NCBI RefSeq assembly: GCF_002305895.1
Contig: NZ_CP022203.1
Span: forward strand, 598,501 to 662,500
From: Corallococcus macrosporus DSM 14697
Lineage (GTDB): Bacteria > Myxococcota > Myxococcia > Myxococcales > Myxococcaceae
Direction of reading: 5' to 3'
DNA: 64,000 nt
In this document: piece after piece, positions 53,994-61,530 of the stretch
Layout of the letters: each line of letters begins with the position of its first letter
Position numbering within the stretch: the first letter of the stretch is position 1
Position numbers and translations under genes: made by a program
The notes under the pieces: model-generated
What the model saw: only the letters and a program-made list of their open reading frames with translations
Databases searched by the model: none
Told to the model about the DNA's origin: nothing

Positions 53994-55430
53994 ATGTCCA
54001 TGAACGTCCAGACCGCCACCGAGTCGTCCGACCGCATCTGGGAGCAGGAAATCCTCCCCGCGCTCGAGCGCTACATCCGCATCCCCAACAAGTCGCCCGC
54101 CTTCGACCCGGACTGGGTCCGCGCCGGGCACATGGAGGCCGCCGTCCAGCTCGTCGCGGACTGGTGCCGCGAGCAGGGCCAGCACCTGCCGGGCCTGGTG
54201 CTGGAGGTGGTGCGCCTCAAGGACGCGCAGGGCCGCGAGCGCACGCCGGTCATCTACATGGAGGTGCCCGGGACGAAGGGCGACGACACCGTCCTCCTCT
54301 ACGGCCACCTGGACAAGCAGCCGGAGATGGTGGGCTGGCGCGAGGGCCTGACGCCGTGGACGCCGGTGCGCGAGGGCGACAAGCTCTTCGGGCGCGGCGG
54401 CGCGGATGACGGCTACTCCGCCTTCGCGTCCCTCACCGCCATCCGCCTGCTGCGCGAGCAGGGCCTGCCGCACGCGCGCTGCGTGGTGCTGATCGAGGCG
54501 TGCGAGGAGAGCGGCAGCTATGACTTGCCGGCCTACATCGAGGCGCTGGCGCCGCGCATCGGCAAGCCTTCGCTGGTGGTGTGTCTAGATTCAGGCTGCG
54601 CCAACTATGACCAGTTGTGGATGACCACGTCGCTGCGCGGCATGGTGGCCGGCAACCTGCGGGTGGACGTGCTCACGGAGGGCGTGCACTCCGGCGACGC
54701 GAGCGGCGTCGTCCCGTCGTCCTTCCGCGTGCTGCGGCAGGTGCTGTCGCGCGTGGAGGAGGAGGCCACGGGCAAGGTGCTGGTGGAGGCGCTGCACACG
54801 CAGATTCCGGAGGCGCGGCGTGAGCAGGCCCGCGCGGCCGCCAAGGTGCTGGGTGAGGAGGTCTTCACCAAGTTCCCCTGGGTGCCCGGCACCCGCCCCA
54901 TGTCGGACGACGGCGCGGAGCTGGTGCTCAACCGCACGTGGCGGCCGGCCCTGTCCGTGACGGGCGTGGACGGCATGCCGGCGCTCAGCAGCGCGGGCAA
55001 CGTGCTGCGGCCCTTCACCACGGTGAAGCTGTCCATGCGGATTCCGCCGCGCGTGGACCCTAAGGCGGCCATGGAGGCGCTGACGCAGGCGCTGGAGAAG
55101 GAGCCGCCGTACGGCGCGAAGGTGACGTTCGAGGGAGAGAAGTCCAGCACCGGCTGGGACGCGCCGCCGCTGGCCTCCTGGCTGTCCAGCGCGGTGGAGT
55201 CCGCCTCCGCCACCTACTTCGGCCGGCCGGCCATGGCCATGGGCGAGGGCGGCACCATCCCCTTCATGGGCATGCTGGGTGAGCGCTTCCCCGAGGCGCA
55301 GTTCCTCATCACCGGCCTGCTGGGCCCGGGCAGCAACGCCCACGGCCCCAACGAGTTCCTCCACATCCCCACGGGCAAGAAGCTCACCTGCTGCGTGGCC
55401 AGCGTCATCGCCGACCACTTCAAGCGGTAG
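53994..55430 (+). CDS. M20/M25/M40-family metallopeptidase
   Basis: 478 residues from ATG 53994 (another ATG at 54000). Two-zinc exopeptidase family: 'DDTVLLYGHLDKQPEM' (first His and Asp), 'LFGRGGADDGYSAFASLTAI' (bridging Asp), 'VVLIEACEESGSYDLPAYI' (EE pair with the general base), 'VVCLDSGCANYDQLWMTTSLRG', 'MAMGEGGTIPFMGMLGERFPE' and the final His in 'GPGSNAHGPNEFLHI'. Probably a cytosolic di- or tripeptidase or carboxypeptidase. Its 3' end overlaps by 11 bases the convergent LanM-like gene; there is no sign that it belongs to that locus's transcript. Confidence 0.92.
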   Translation: MSMNVQTATESSDRIWEQEILPALERYIRIPNKSPAFDPDWVRAGHMEAAVQLVADWCREQGQHLPGLVLEVVRLKDAQGRERTPVIYMEVPGTKGDDTVLLYGHLDKQPEMVGWREGLTPWTPVREGDKLFGRGGADDGYSAFASLTAIRLLREQGLPHARCVVLIEACEESGSYDLPAYIEALAPRIGKPSLVVCLDSGCANYDQLWMTTSLRGMVAGNLRVDVLTEGVHSGDASGVVPSSFRVLRQVLSRVEEEATGKVLVEALHTQIPEARREQARAAAKVLGEEVFTKFPWVPGTRPMSDDGAELVLNRTWRPALSVTGVDGMPALSSAGNVLRPFTTVKLSMRIPPRVDPKAAMEALTQALEKEPPYGAKVTFEGEKSSTGWDAPPLASWLSSAVESASATYFGRPAMAMGEGGTIPFMGMLGERFPEAQFLITGLLGPGSNAHGPNEFLHIPTGKKLTCCVASVIADHFKR

Positions 55431-57363
55431 GCGGCTTCCGCCGGGCCCGCTTCCCGCGCGGGGGAGCGGGCGCCGCGTTCAGCGGCGCGTCGGTGAGGCG
55501 CACGGAGCGGCGGTTCCAGGAGAAGGTCAGGCGCTTGCCCGTCTCCGGCCAGTCGAAGGACACCGCGCCCGTGCGCAGGTCCTCCTCCAATGCCAGACGC
55601 ACGCCCCACCGGGGCGCCTCCTGGACGCGGTGGCGCAAGTCCCGGGCGACGGCGTCCACCGCGTCCCGCAGGGCCACGCCCAGGTTCATCAGGCCAAGCT
55701 GCTCCCCGCTCAGGATGTGCGGGGCCGGCGGCGGGGAGGACTCCAGGAACTGCTGCTCGCCCACGGGCCGCACGCCGGTGGGCGCGGCGGCGGTGTCCAT
55801 CATCAGCAGGGGGCCGCCGTCCGCCTTGCGGAAGAAGTACGGCACGTCGTAGCGGCCCAACTGCTCGCGCTCCTCCGGGCTGAAGCGCACGCGGCCCCGG
55901 GCGCTGGCGACAGGCACCTGGCCCCGGGACGCCAGCATCATGTGCTCCAGGGGCGCGTCATACGCATCCGAGGGTTTGACGAGCACGCGGACGTGGTGTC
56001 GCCGCGCCGCGCGCGCGAGGAAGTCCGTCACGCGCTCCTGCTCCAGCAGCAGCTTGGTCCACAGGTCGAACATGCCGCGAAGGAAGGGCAGCAGGTGGGC
56101 CGCGTAGCCCACGTGGCCCTCGGTGTCCGCCACCATGGAGGGCGCTTCCTCCCGGGCCCACGCGCGCGTCCGCGGGCGGAGCTGGAGCGCGCCGCTCCGG
56201 GTGGGGAAGAAGCACAGCAGCGGCCCGCCGGTGGTGCACCACCAGGCGCGCCACTCGAAGCCGATGTGGTGGTTGCCGCGCCGGTGCCCAGCCGGAATCA
56301 GCCCCGTCTCCGGGAGCCGGCGCACGGGGCAGAAGAACAGCTCCAGGTCCACCAGGTAGGGCAGGGGCTCGCGCTGCCCACGGCGGGCGCCCACCACCAG
56401 GTTGCTGCCCAGCAGGTCCGCGGCGCCCACGGCGAAGCACGCGCCGGTGAGCGCGCCCGCGTGATGCCAGAAGCGCGCGGCCTGGGGCGGCGGCAACCGG
56501 CAGCCGTGGAGCTTCAGCCGGGGGGAGTCGCGCAGGAGGCCCCACTGGCGAGGACGTTCAATCCAGTCCTGCCAGCTATAGGCGAAGGCGTCCTTGCCGC
56601 GTCCACGCAGCACGCGCAGCGTGGGGAGCCGCACCTCGCCGGAGGCCGAGGGGAGGCGGTTGACCCAGTCGAAGAACGAGCGTGGCGCGCGCCGCGCTGG
56701 CTCCGCCAGGAAGAGGGCCTCGCCGCTCGCGGGCCGGGGCTTGTACGCCAGCGCGCCGCCCCGCCGGAACTGGACGCGCAGCACGTGCTGCCGCCCGTTG
56801 TGCGTCTCCTCGGGGTTGGCCCAGAGCCGGGTGACGGGGCCCTCGAAGCCCGCGCGGCGGAAGACGCCGGCCTTCAGGTCGCGCTCCAGCCGCTGGGCGA
56901 AGCGGCCGAAGAAGGCCAGGAACCCGTCCCTCAAGAGGCGCAGCCCGGGATGGGGCCCCTGTTGCGCCGGAGTGGCGGCGCACAGCGTGAAGGCGTCCGT
57001 CAGCACCGGGCCGAACAGCGCCGCGTTGCCGAGCCGCACGACGCGCGCGCCGAACAGCCCCGGGTGCCGCTGGACGATGGCGTCGCACCCGTCGCCCAGG
57101 GCTTCGTAGAACGCCACCAGCGGCTGGAAGGCGGGCTGGGAGAGCAGGGCGCCCAGCCGCGCGGCGTCGCTGGCGCCCTGGAAGGGGCGGGCCACCTGGA
57201 GCACGCGCTCCGGGCCGGGCCGGACAATGGGCGGGAAGCAGCCGCTGGCCTGGGGGCCCTTGCGGACGGCCTCCAGGAGGCGGCGGGTGTGCGGAGGGAG
57301 GCGGGGTGGGGCGGCGGGAGGTGTTGGAGCAAGGGATGGCAGCACATGCGCCCTACGCGTCAT
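55420..57363 (-). CDS. LanM-type dehydratase domain protein (DUF4135), no LanC cyclase domain
   Basis: 647 residues from ATG 57363. Recognisable dehydratase/kinase-like landmarks: 'ANPEETHNGRQHVLRVQF' (E186-T-H188, where LanM has D-x-H), 'LAYKPRP' (Lys208), 'YSWQDWIER', 'FWHHAGALTGACFAVGAADLLGSN' (Asp316, Asn321), 'YLVDLELFF' (Asp339), 'YDVPYFFRKADG' (LanM: GDIPYF). Such domains phosphorylate Ser/Thr of a precursor peptide and eliminate phosphate to give dehydroalanine/dehydrobutyrine. The His of the LanM D-x-H-x-x-N block is Leu318 here. Full LanM proteins run ~900-1100 residues; the LanC-like cyclase half is wholly absent. Last gene of a leftward locus, separated from the precursor gene by a terminator-like hairpin. 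Confident in the family, not in the product. Confidence 0.85.
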   Translation of the reverse strand: MTRRAHVLPSLAPTPPAAPPRLPPHTRRLLEAVRKGPQASGCFPPIVRPGPERVLQVARPFQGASDAARLGALLSQPAFQPLVAFYEALGDGCDAIVQRHPGLFGARVVRLGNAALFGPVLTDAFTLCAATPAQQGPHPGLRLLRDGFLAFFGRFAQRLERDLKAGVFRRAGFEGPVTRLWANPEETHNGRQHVLRVQFRRGGALAYKPRPASGEALFLAEPARRAPRSFFDWVNRLPSASGEVRLPTLRVLRGRGKDAFAYSWQDWIERPRQWGLLRDSPRLKLHGCRLPPPQAARFWHHAGALTGACFAVGAADLLGSNLVVGARRGQREPLPYLVDLELFFCPVRRLPETGLIPAGHRRGNHHIGFEWRAWWCTTGGPLLCFFPTRSGALQLRPRTRAWAREEAPSMVADTEGHVGYAAHLLPFLRGMFDLWTKLLLEQERVTDFLARAARRHHVRVLVKPSDAYDAPLEHMMLASRGQVPVASARGRVRFSPEEREQLGRYDVPYFFRKADGGPLLMMDTAAAPTGVRPVGEQQFLESSPPPAPHILSGEQLGLMNLGVALRDAVDAVARDLRHRVQEAPRWGVRLALEEDLRTGAVSFDWPETGKRLTFSWNRRSVRLTDAPLNAAPAPPRGKRARRKPPTA

Positions 57364-57396
57364 CAGTCGGCCCTGGCCCGGTGGGGGGAAATAGAA

Positions 57397-57427
57397 ACGC
57401 GCGGCCCGGCGAGGCCGGGGCGCGCGT
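57397..57427 (-). terminator. attenuator/terminator hairpin between RiPP precursor and dehydratase genes
   Basis: Arms at 57397-57410 and 57414-57427 pair over 14 positions with one G-G mismatch and a 3-base loop. In the leftward transcript the stem is followed by TTTCTATTT, a fair T-tract for such GC-rich DNA. It sits 35 bases after the precursor stop and 34 bases before the dehydratase start. This arrangement, known from many RiPP operons, would yield abundant precursor mRNA and a small amount of read-through to the enzyme gene. Confidence 0.7.
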
Positions 57428-57462
57428 GTGAAGCGTCAGCGCAAGCGCCGGTGGCGCGTGGA

Positions 57463-57606
57463 CTAGACGCAGTAGATGAAGCGCGAGCAGCTCCGATACG
57501 CGTTCCCGGAGCCGGCGGGCTTCGTCGTCTTGTCCAGCTCCCGCAGCACCTGGGTCAGCTTCTTGGCCTGCTTGGACGCCTTCGCCTTCGTCTTCGCCTT
57601 CACCAT
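57463..57606 (-). CDS. RiPP (lanthipeptide-like) precursor peptide candidate
   Basis: 47 residues from ATG 57606, preceded at six bases by a perfect GGAGG (57613-57617); the longer frame to 57645 is ignored because it overlaps the predicted promoter. The first ~30 residues form a Lys-rich leader with an amphipathic stretch (KKLTQVLRELDK). After PAG comes a 15-residue core-like end, SGNAYRSCSRFIYCV, with three Ser (33, 39, 41) and two Cys (40, 46), suited to dehydration and thioether or disulfide formation. It lies between the cupin genes and the DUF4135 dehydratase gene on the same strand. No family recognised; leader cleavage after Gly32 is a guess. Coding status rests on the ribosome-binding site, context and core composition. 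Confidence 0.78.
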   Translation of the reverse strand: MVKAKTKAKASKQAKKLTQVLRELDKTTKPAGSGNAYRSCSRFIYCV

Positions 57607-57643
57607 GGGAATCCTCCACGCGTTGGGGTCAGACTGCTCAAGC

Positions 57644-57673
57644 ATGGTAAAACTCGCAATTCGCTTGAGTCAA
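57644..57673 (-). promoter_or_regulatory. predicted housekeeping-type promoter of the precursor gene
   Basis: Read leftward: -35 TTGACT (complement of 57668-57673), an 18-base spacer, -10 TACCAT (complement of 57644-57649). The -35 matches consensus at 5 of 6 positions, the -10 at 4 of 6. The region is locally AT-rich and starts 24 bases after the end of the upstream cupin gene. A transcript start near 57637 would leave a ~30-base leader carrying the GGAGG site. Confidence 0.6.
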
Positions 57674-57697
57674 GTTGAGATGTCTTTGCCTGGCGCG

Positions 57698-58987
57698 TTA
57701 GCGGCCTGTCAGGTGGATGGCTCGAAATGTCAGTAGAATTTCCAGCATCCGGCGCATGCCCGCTCGCGTCGCGGGCAGCGGCTCCACGACGCGCGGCGGC
57801 ACGGCGCCTCGCGAGGGAAAAGGACGCAAGAGCTCACCCACGGCCACCGCGCGCGCCGTGTTCAATGTCGCGATAAGTTTATTCACGGGCTGCCGAAGGC
57901 CTGAGACATGCAATGCGTTGCCATTGGCGGAGCAACACCAGCCCGTGCCTGTCTTCTCCACCAGGATGGGAAAGTGTTTATTCCCATGCAGGATGGCTGT
58001 GTCCTGGAGCGGCCTGCGGCGCGCCGGAGGCGGTGGGGGCTCGAAGCCGCCCGCGGAGCGCCGGTTGAGCCACAGGGCGCGGAGGTGGGCCTGGGTTCGT
58101 GAGTCACGGCTGTTTTCACGCAGGGTGTCCGCGGCCTGCTGCAAGGCGGCGGGCAGCTCCCGCGGAAGCACGCCATCGCCGTCGAGCACGCCCGGCACCA
58201 GCGCCCGGCCGCGCGGCGCGTCATCGGGGCTCACGCTCAGCAGGTCCTCCACGTCGTAGCGTGCCTGGTGTCCGGTGACGGGGATGCCCACGTTGACGCT
58301 GGTGGCCACGTCCCGGCTCGCGCTCTCTCCGACGTGGTAGTAGCTGGCGGGCCAGTAGAGGAGGTCGCCGGGCCCCACCTCCGCGGTGAAGGACGTCTCC
58401 AGGTAGGGCGCGTAGTCCGCCAGGGTGGTGACGGGCATGCTCCAGGGCCGCTTCGCCCAGAAGCGCATCCGCTTGCGGCCCCGGAGGGCGAAGAGGAAGG
58501 TGGTGAAGCGGTCCAGGTGGACGCCCACCGGGCTGTGCTCGTAGTTCCCGTGGAAGAGCGTGGTGATGCCGCCCGACAGCGGCAAGCCCACGCGCCGCCA
58601 GAGCTGGGAGAAGAAGGCCCGCTCGGCCGACCAGAGCCCGAAGCCGTGCGAATGCAGCAGGGAGATGATGAGCGCGTAGCGGCGCGAGCCCAGCGTGCCC
58701 GCGAGCCGCGCGTCATAGTCGTCCAGCGCGCCGTCGGTGTCGCGGGGAAGCCAGGGCGCCAGCGTGACGGGCTGTCCCTGGTCGATGGTGAACTGGACGT
58801 CCGTGCGCGCCTCCAGCGCCGTGGGCGGGGCCATGGCGCCGCGCGAGGCCCGGAGCGCCGCGTCGAACACGTCCGCCTCGGTGAAGGGGTTGGCGCCCGT
58901 CGCCTGGTAGAGCACCGGCCGCCGGTTCCAGTAGCGCGTGACGAAGGTGTCCCAGTCGAACCGGCGCTGGAGGTCGATGCGGGCCAT
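57698..58987 (-). CDS. JmjC/cupin-like Fe(II) oxygenase of the RiPP locus (intact triad)
   Basis: 429 residues from ATG 58987, three bases after the stop of the upstream paralogue, so translation is probably coupled. The start 'FDWDTFVTRYWNRRPVLYQA' is typical of cupin_4/JmjC peptidyl hydroxylases (RoxA/NO66-like). The iron triad is visible: His157 and Asp159 in 'SPVGVHLDRFTTFLFALRGRKRMRFW' and His218 in 'GDLLYWPASYYHVGES'. The C-terminal ~170 residues probably form the dimer/winged-helix part. Relatives hydroxylate Arg or His in ribosomal proteins using 2-oxoglutarate. Here the nearest candidate substrate is the precursor encoded just downstream, whose core holds Arg38, Arg42, Asn35 and Tyr residues. 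Substrate is inference. Confidence 0.82.
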   Translation of the reverse strand: MARIDLQRRFDWDTFVTRYWNRRPVLYQATGANPFTEADVFDAALRASRGAMAPPTALEARTDVQFTIDQGQPVTLAPWLPRDTDGALDDYDARLAGTLGSRRYALIISLLHSHGFGLWSAERAFFSQLWRRVGLPLSGGITTLFHGNYEHSPVGVHLDRFTTFLFALRGRKRMRFWAKRPWSMPVTTLADYAPYLETSFTAEVGPGDLLYWPASYYHVGESASRDVATSVNVGIPVTGHQARYDVEDLLSVSPDDAPRGRALVPGVLDGDGVLPRELPAALQQAADTLRENSRDSRTQAHLRALWLNRRSAGGFEPPPPPARRRPLQDTAILHGNKHFPILVEKTGTGWCCSANGNALHVSGLRQPVNKLIATLNTARAVAVGELLRPFPSRGAVPPRVVEPLPATRAGMRRMLEILLTFRAIHLTGR

Positions 58988-58990
58988 GCG

Positions 58991-60187
58991 TCAGGCCTCC
59001 TTCCAGGAGACGCGCTCGACGCCGCGCAGCGCATGAAGGGTTTCCAGCAGGGCCCGCACCTGCTCGCGCTGGGCCGCGCCCCGCCCGAGGCCGCACAGGG
59101 CCCCCACCCGGACCGGGACGCCCGGCGCCAGCGCGTCCAGCACCCGGGCCGCGAAGGGGCCTGGGCCAGCGAAGGCGTGCCCGTTGACGGCCCACAGCCA
59201 CTGCCCTGGGCTGTCCAGCATCCGCACCACGCGGCCCGGAGGCGTCTTCCGCACGAAGGCGTCCTCCTCCAGGGGCTCGTGCGCGCGCGGCGGGGGCGCC
59301 GGCTCCAGCGCGGAGGCGCTGACGCGCTGGGCCCAGGTGATGCGCAGCACCTGCCGCAGGTCCGGACCGTGCGTCACGTCGCGCAGCGCGCTCGCGGTGT
59401 GGGCCAGGCGTGGCACCTGTGTGCGCCCCGGCTTCCTGGGGTAGGGCAGGTACGGCACGGCGTCCTCCTGTCCCCCCCGCGCCTCCAGGAGCTTCACCGC
59501 CAGCGTCTTCACGGCCTCCACGGCCTCATCGCCGCGCACCGGAATCCACAGCCGCAGCACCAGGGCGCCCGCGTCGCTCGTCTCCTCCTGCCAGACGTCG
59601 GACGGCGCGTACAGCACGTCTCCGGCCTGGGCCTCCACCGTCCGGGCCTCGCGGACGTCCTTCGTCCATTGGCGCACGCGCAGCCGCCCGTGGAGCACCG
59701 CGGTGAAGCGGGCATGGTGCGCCCGGCGCGCGGCGCCCTGGGGCGGCTCGCTGAAGCGGCCCAGCCACAGGTCACTGACGATGGGCAGCACGGGGACGCC
59801 GACCTGCGCCAGCACGCCGTCGACGAAGGCGCGCACGCGCTCCCACTGCGCGTAGTCCGCCATCAGCGGCTGCTCCACGAAGCACTGGAAGCCGCGCGCC
59901 GCGCCGAGCTCGCGGCCGACGCGCTGGAGGTACGCGGCGGCGTCCGCATCCGCCGCTCCTGGCAGGAGCGTGCCGGGCGCGCGCAGGCGGGCGGCGTCCG
60001 CGAAGAAGCGCACGTCGGGCAGGGCGCGGAAGCGCGTGCCGAAGCGGAAGGGCGCGCTCACGGAGACGAGGCCCTGGAAGGCCTGCCCGGGCGGGATGAG
60101 CGGGGCGCCCAGCCGCAGCCGCGTGGGGGACTGCTCCCAGTGCTTGCTCGCGAAGCGGGCCCAGTCGGGTGCGTGTCGCATCGGCAT
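58991..60187 (-). CDS. cupin-like paralogue with degraded metal triad, RiPP locus
   Basis: 398 residues from ATG 60187 (GGTGGA four bases upstream); ATG 60199 and 60223 are alternatives without a site. The front 'PDWARFASKHWEQSPTRLRLG' parallels the next gene's product. Where that protein has H-x-D, this one reads 'AHHARFTAVLHGRLRVRQW' (His kept, Asp replaced by Ala); where it has the distal His, this one has Gln ('GDVLYAPSDVWQEE'). Two of three iron ligands are lost, so it is probably not an oxygenase; it may bind leader peptide or pair with the active paralogue. First gene of the leftward locus, divergent from the GST gene across ~130 bases. Confidence 0.75.
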   Translation of the reverse strand: MPMRHAPDWARFASKHWEQSPTRLRLGAPLIPPGQAFQGLVSVSAPFRFGTRFRALPDVRFFADAARLRAPGTLLPGAADADAAAYLQRVGRELGAARGFQCFVEQPLMADYAQWERVRAFVDGVLAQVGVPVLPIVSDLWLGRFSEPPQGAARRAHHARFTAVLHGRLRVRQWTKDVREARTVEAQAGDVLYAPSDVWQEETSDAGALVLRLWIPVRGDEAVEAVKTLAVKLLEARGGQEDAVPYLPYPRKPGRTQVPRLAHTASALRDVTHGPDLRQVLRITWAQRVSASALEPAPPPRAHEPLEEDAFVRKTPPGRVVRMLDSPGQWLWAVNGHAFAGPGPFAARVLDALAPGVPVRVGALCGLGRGAAQREQVRALLETLHALRGVERVSWKEA

Positions 60188-60320
60188 GGATTCCACCATC
60201 GAAGTCTGACGAGGAGCGAGCATCCAGCGGTGGATTTCTTCACGCGCAAGATGCCGTGCGCCGTGCCGGTGTTCTGTTAGGAAACGGCGTTGTCCTCCAC
60301 TTGAAAGGTCAGGTCCGACG

Positions 60321-60899
60321 ATGACGATGAAGCTCTATTTCAACCCGCGAAGCCGCGCGGCCATTGCCAGGTGGATGCTGGATGAGTGCGGCGCGCCGTA
60401 TGAAATCGTCCCCATCGACTTCGAAAAGAAGGAGAACAAGTCGCCTGAGTTCTTGAAAATCAACCCCGCTGGGAAATTGCCAGCCCTGGTGGATGGCGAC
60501 ACGCGGCTGTTCGAGGGCGCGGCCATCTGTCTCTACCTGGCGGACAAGTTCCCGGAGGCGCAGCTCGCGCCGAAGCTGGGGGACAAGGACCGGGGCCGCT
60601 ATCTGTCGTTGATGGTGTACTCCACGTCCCAGCTCGAGCCCGCCATGAGCGACCACATGATGAAGCTGCCCACGAGTCCCTCGCGGGGCTGGACGGACTT
60701 CGAGACGGCGCTCAACGTCATCGAGGGTGAGCTGGGCCAGGGGCCCTACCTGTTCGGTGAGCGCTTCACCGCCGCGGACGTGATGATTGGCTCCATGTTC
60801 ATCTGGATGCGCATCTTCGGGAGCAAGACGGGGCGCCCGGCGCTGGAGGCCTACGTGGAGCGGCTGCTGGCCCGCCCCAAGGGCATGAAGCTGGGCTGA
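60321..60899 (+). CDS. glutathione S-transferase family protein
   Basis: 192 residues from ATG 60321. N-terminal thioredoxin-like domain 'MKLYFNPRSRAAIARWMLDECGAPYEIVPIDF' with Ser in the position often used to activate glutathione, then 'FLKINPAGKLPALVDGDTRLFEGAAICLYLADKFPE' holding the cis-Pro and the E-(S/G)-x-A-I pattern. The C-terminal helical domain includes 'GPYLFGERFTAADVMIGSMF' (N-capping box). Cytosolic conjugation or thiol transfer; substrate unknown. It starts divergently from the RiPP locus; a link (thiol addition to dehydro-residues) is conceivable but unsupported. Confidence 0.9.
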   Translation: MTMKLYFNPRSRAAIARWMLDECGAPYEIVPIDFEKKENKSPEFLKINPAGKLPALVDGDTRLFEGAAICLYLADKFPEAQLAPKLGDKDRGRYLSLMVYSTSQLEPAMSDHMMKLPTSPSRGWTDFETALNVIEGELGQGPYLFGERFTAADVMIGSMFIWMRIFGSKTGRPALEAYVERLLARPKGMKLG

Positions 60900-60909
60900 G
60901 CGAGGTCGA

Positions 60910-60946
60910 AGGCCCGGACCTTCCGATGGGGGACGTGTCCGGGCCT
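60910..60946. terminator. hairpin between the GST and M23-like genes
   Basis: A perfect 10-bp inverted repeat, AGGCCCGGAC (60910-60919) and GTCCGGGCCT (60937-60946), with a 17-base loop. It sits between the convergent stops at 60899 and 60973 and could serve both. Confidence 0.55.
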
Positions 60947-60972
60947 CCTGGCGGCCCACGGGGGCCGGTGCG

Positions 60973-61503
60973 TCAGTCCAGCTTGCCGATGGTCTTCGCG
61001 CGGGTGACGGCGCTGCCCACCTTGACGTAGCCCTTGTACCAGGACGTGTCCTTCGTCCCGAGCTTGTCCTGCTGGAGGTGCGCGTGGGGGCCGGTGGAGT
61101 TGCCGGTGCCGCCGATGTTGCCCACCTGGCAGCGGTCACACGTGCGGTTGCGCGAGTCCGCCGTCTTGATGAAGTGCCACTGGCGGAAGGTCCAGCCGCT
61201 CTTCCAGACGTGGCGCGCCTCGTTCTGGTTGCCGCTGCCGCTGCCGTAGCAGACGACGCCGTGGGTGCGGATGGTCACCGCCCAGTAGAGCGAGCCCACC
61301 ACGCCCGTCTCCGCGCCCCAGTAGTTGCACCGGCCACCCGTGCCGATGTCCACCGCGCCGTGGAACTTGCCGCTGCTGTAGTTGGTCAGGGCCGTCACCG
61401 AGCCGGTGTGGGTGCCCTTGACGGTGTGCGCCGTCACGGACGCGGGGATGAGCGCCACCGCGGCCAGCGCCGCCAGGGAGGACTTCCAGGTGCTGCTACG
61501 CAT
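60973..61503 (-). CDS. secreted M23 (LytM-like) peptidase domain protein
   Basis: 176 residues from ATG 61503 (AAGGAA seven bases upstream). Signal peptide 'WKSSLAALAAVALIPASVTA'. The short mature chain has LytM-type zinc motifs: H-x-x-x-D in 'SGKFHGAVDIGTGG' and H-x-H in 'NSTGPHAHLQQDK', with an intervening His in 'FRQWHFIK'. Two Cys pairs (RCNYWG/GVVCYG and TCDRCQ) suggest disulfides outside the cytoplasm. Such enzymes cut peptidoglycan cross-links; in myxobacteria they may help lyse prey. The domain is compact, near the lower size limit, and lies last in a leftward series with two HEAT-repeat genes. Confidence 0.82.
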   Translation of the reverse strand: MRSSTWKSSLAALAAVALIPASVTAHTVKGTHTGSVTALTNYSSGKFHGAVDIGTGGRCNYWGAETGVVGSLYWAVTIRTHGVVCYGSGSGNQNEARHVWKSGWTFRQWHFIKTADSRNRTCDRCQVGNIGGTGNSTGPHAHLQQDKLGTKDTSWYKGYVKVGSAVTRAKTIGKLD

Positions 61504-61530
61504 GAGGTGTTCCTTTCAATGGACTGCCTG

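Noticed and set aside
53994-55430. M20 peptidase as leader protease of the RiPP locus
   Set aside because: It is on the opposite strand, overlaps convergently, and M20 enzymes remove terminal residues rather than cut leaders; proximity alone is not enough.
60321-60899. GST as a RiPP tailoring enzyme
   Set aside because: It is divergently transcribed and ordinary in sequence; chemical plausibility (thiol addition to dehydro-residues) is the only argument.
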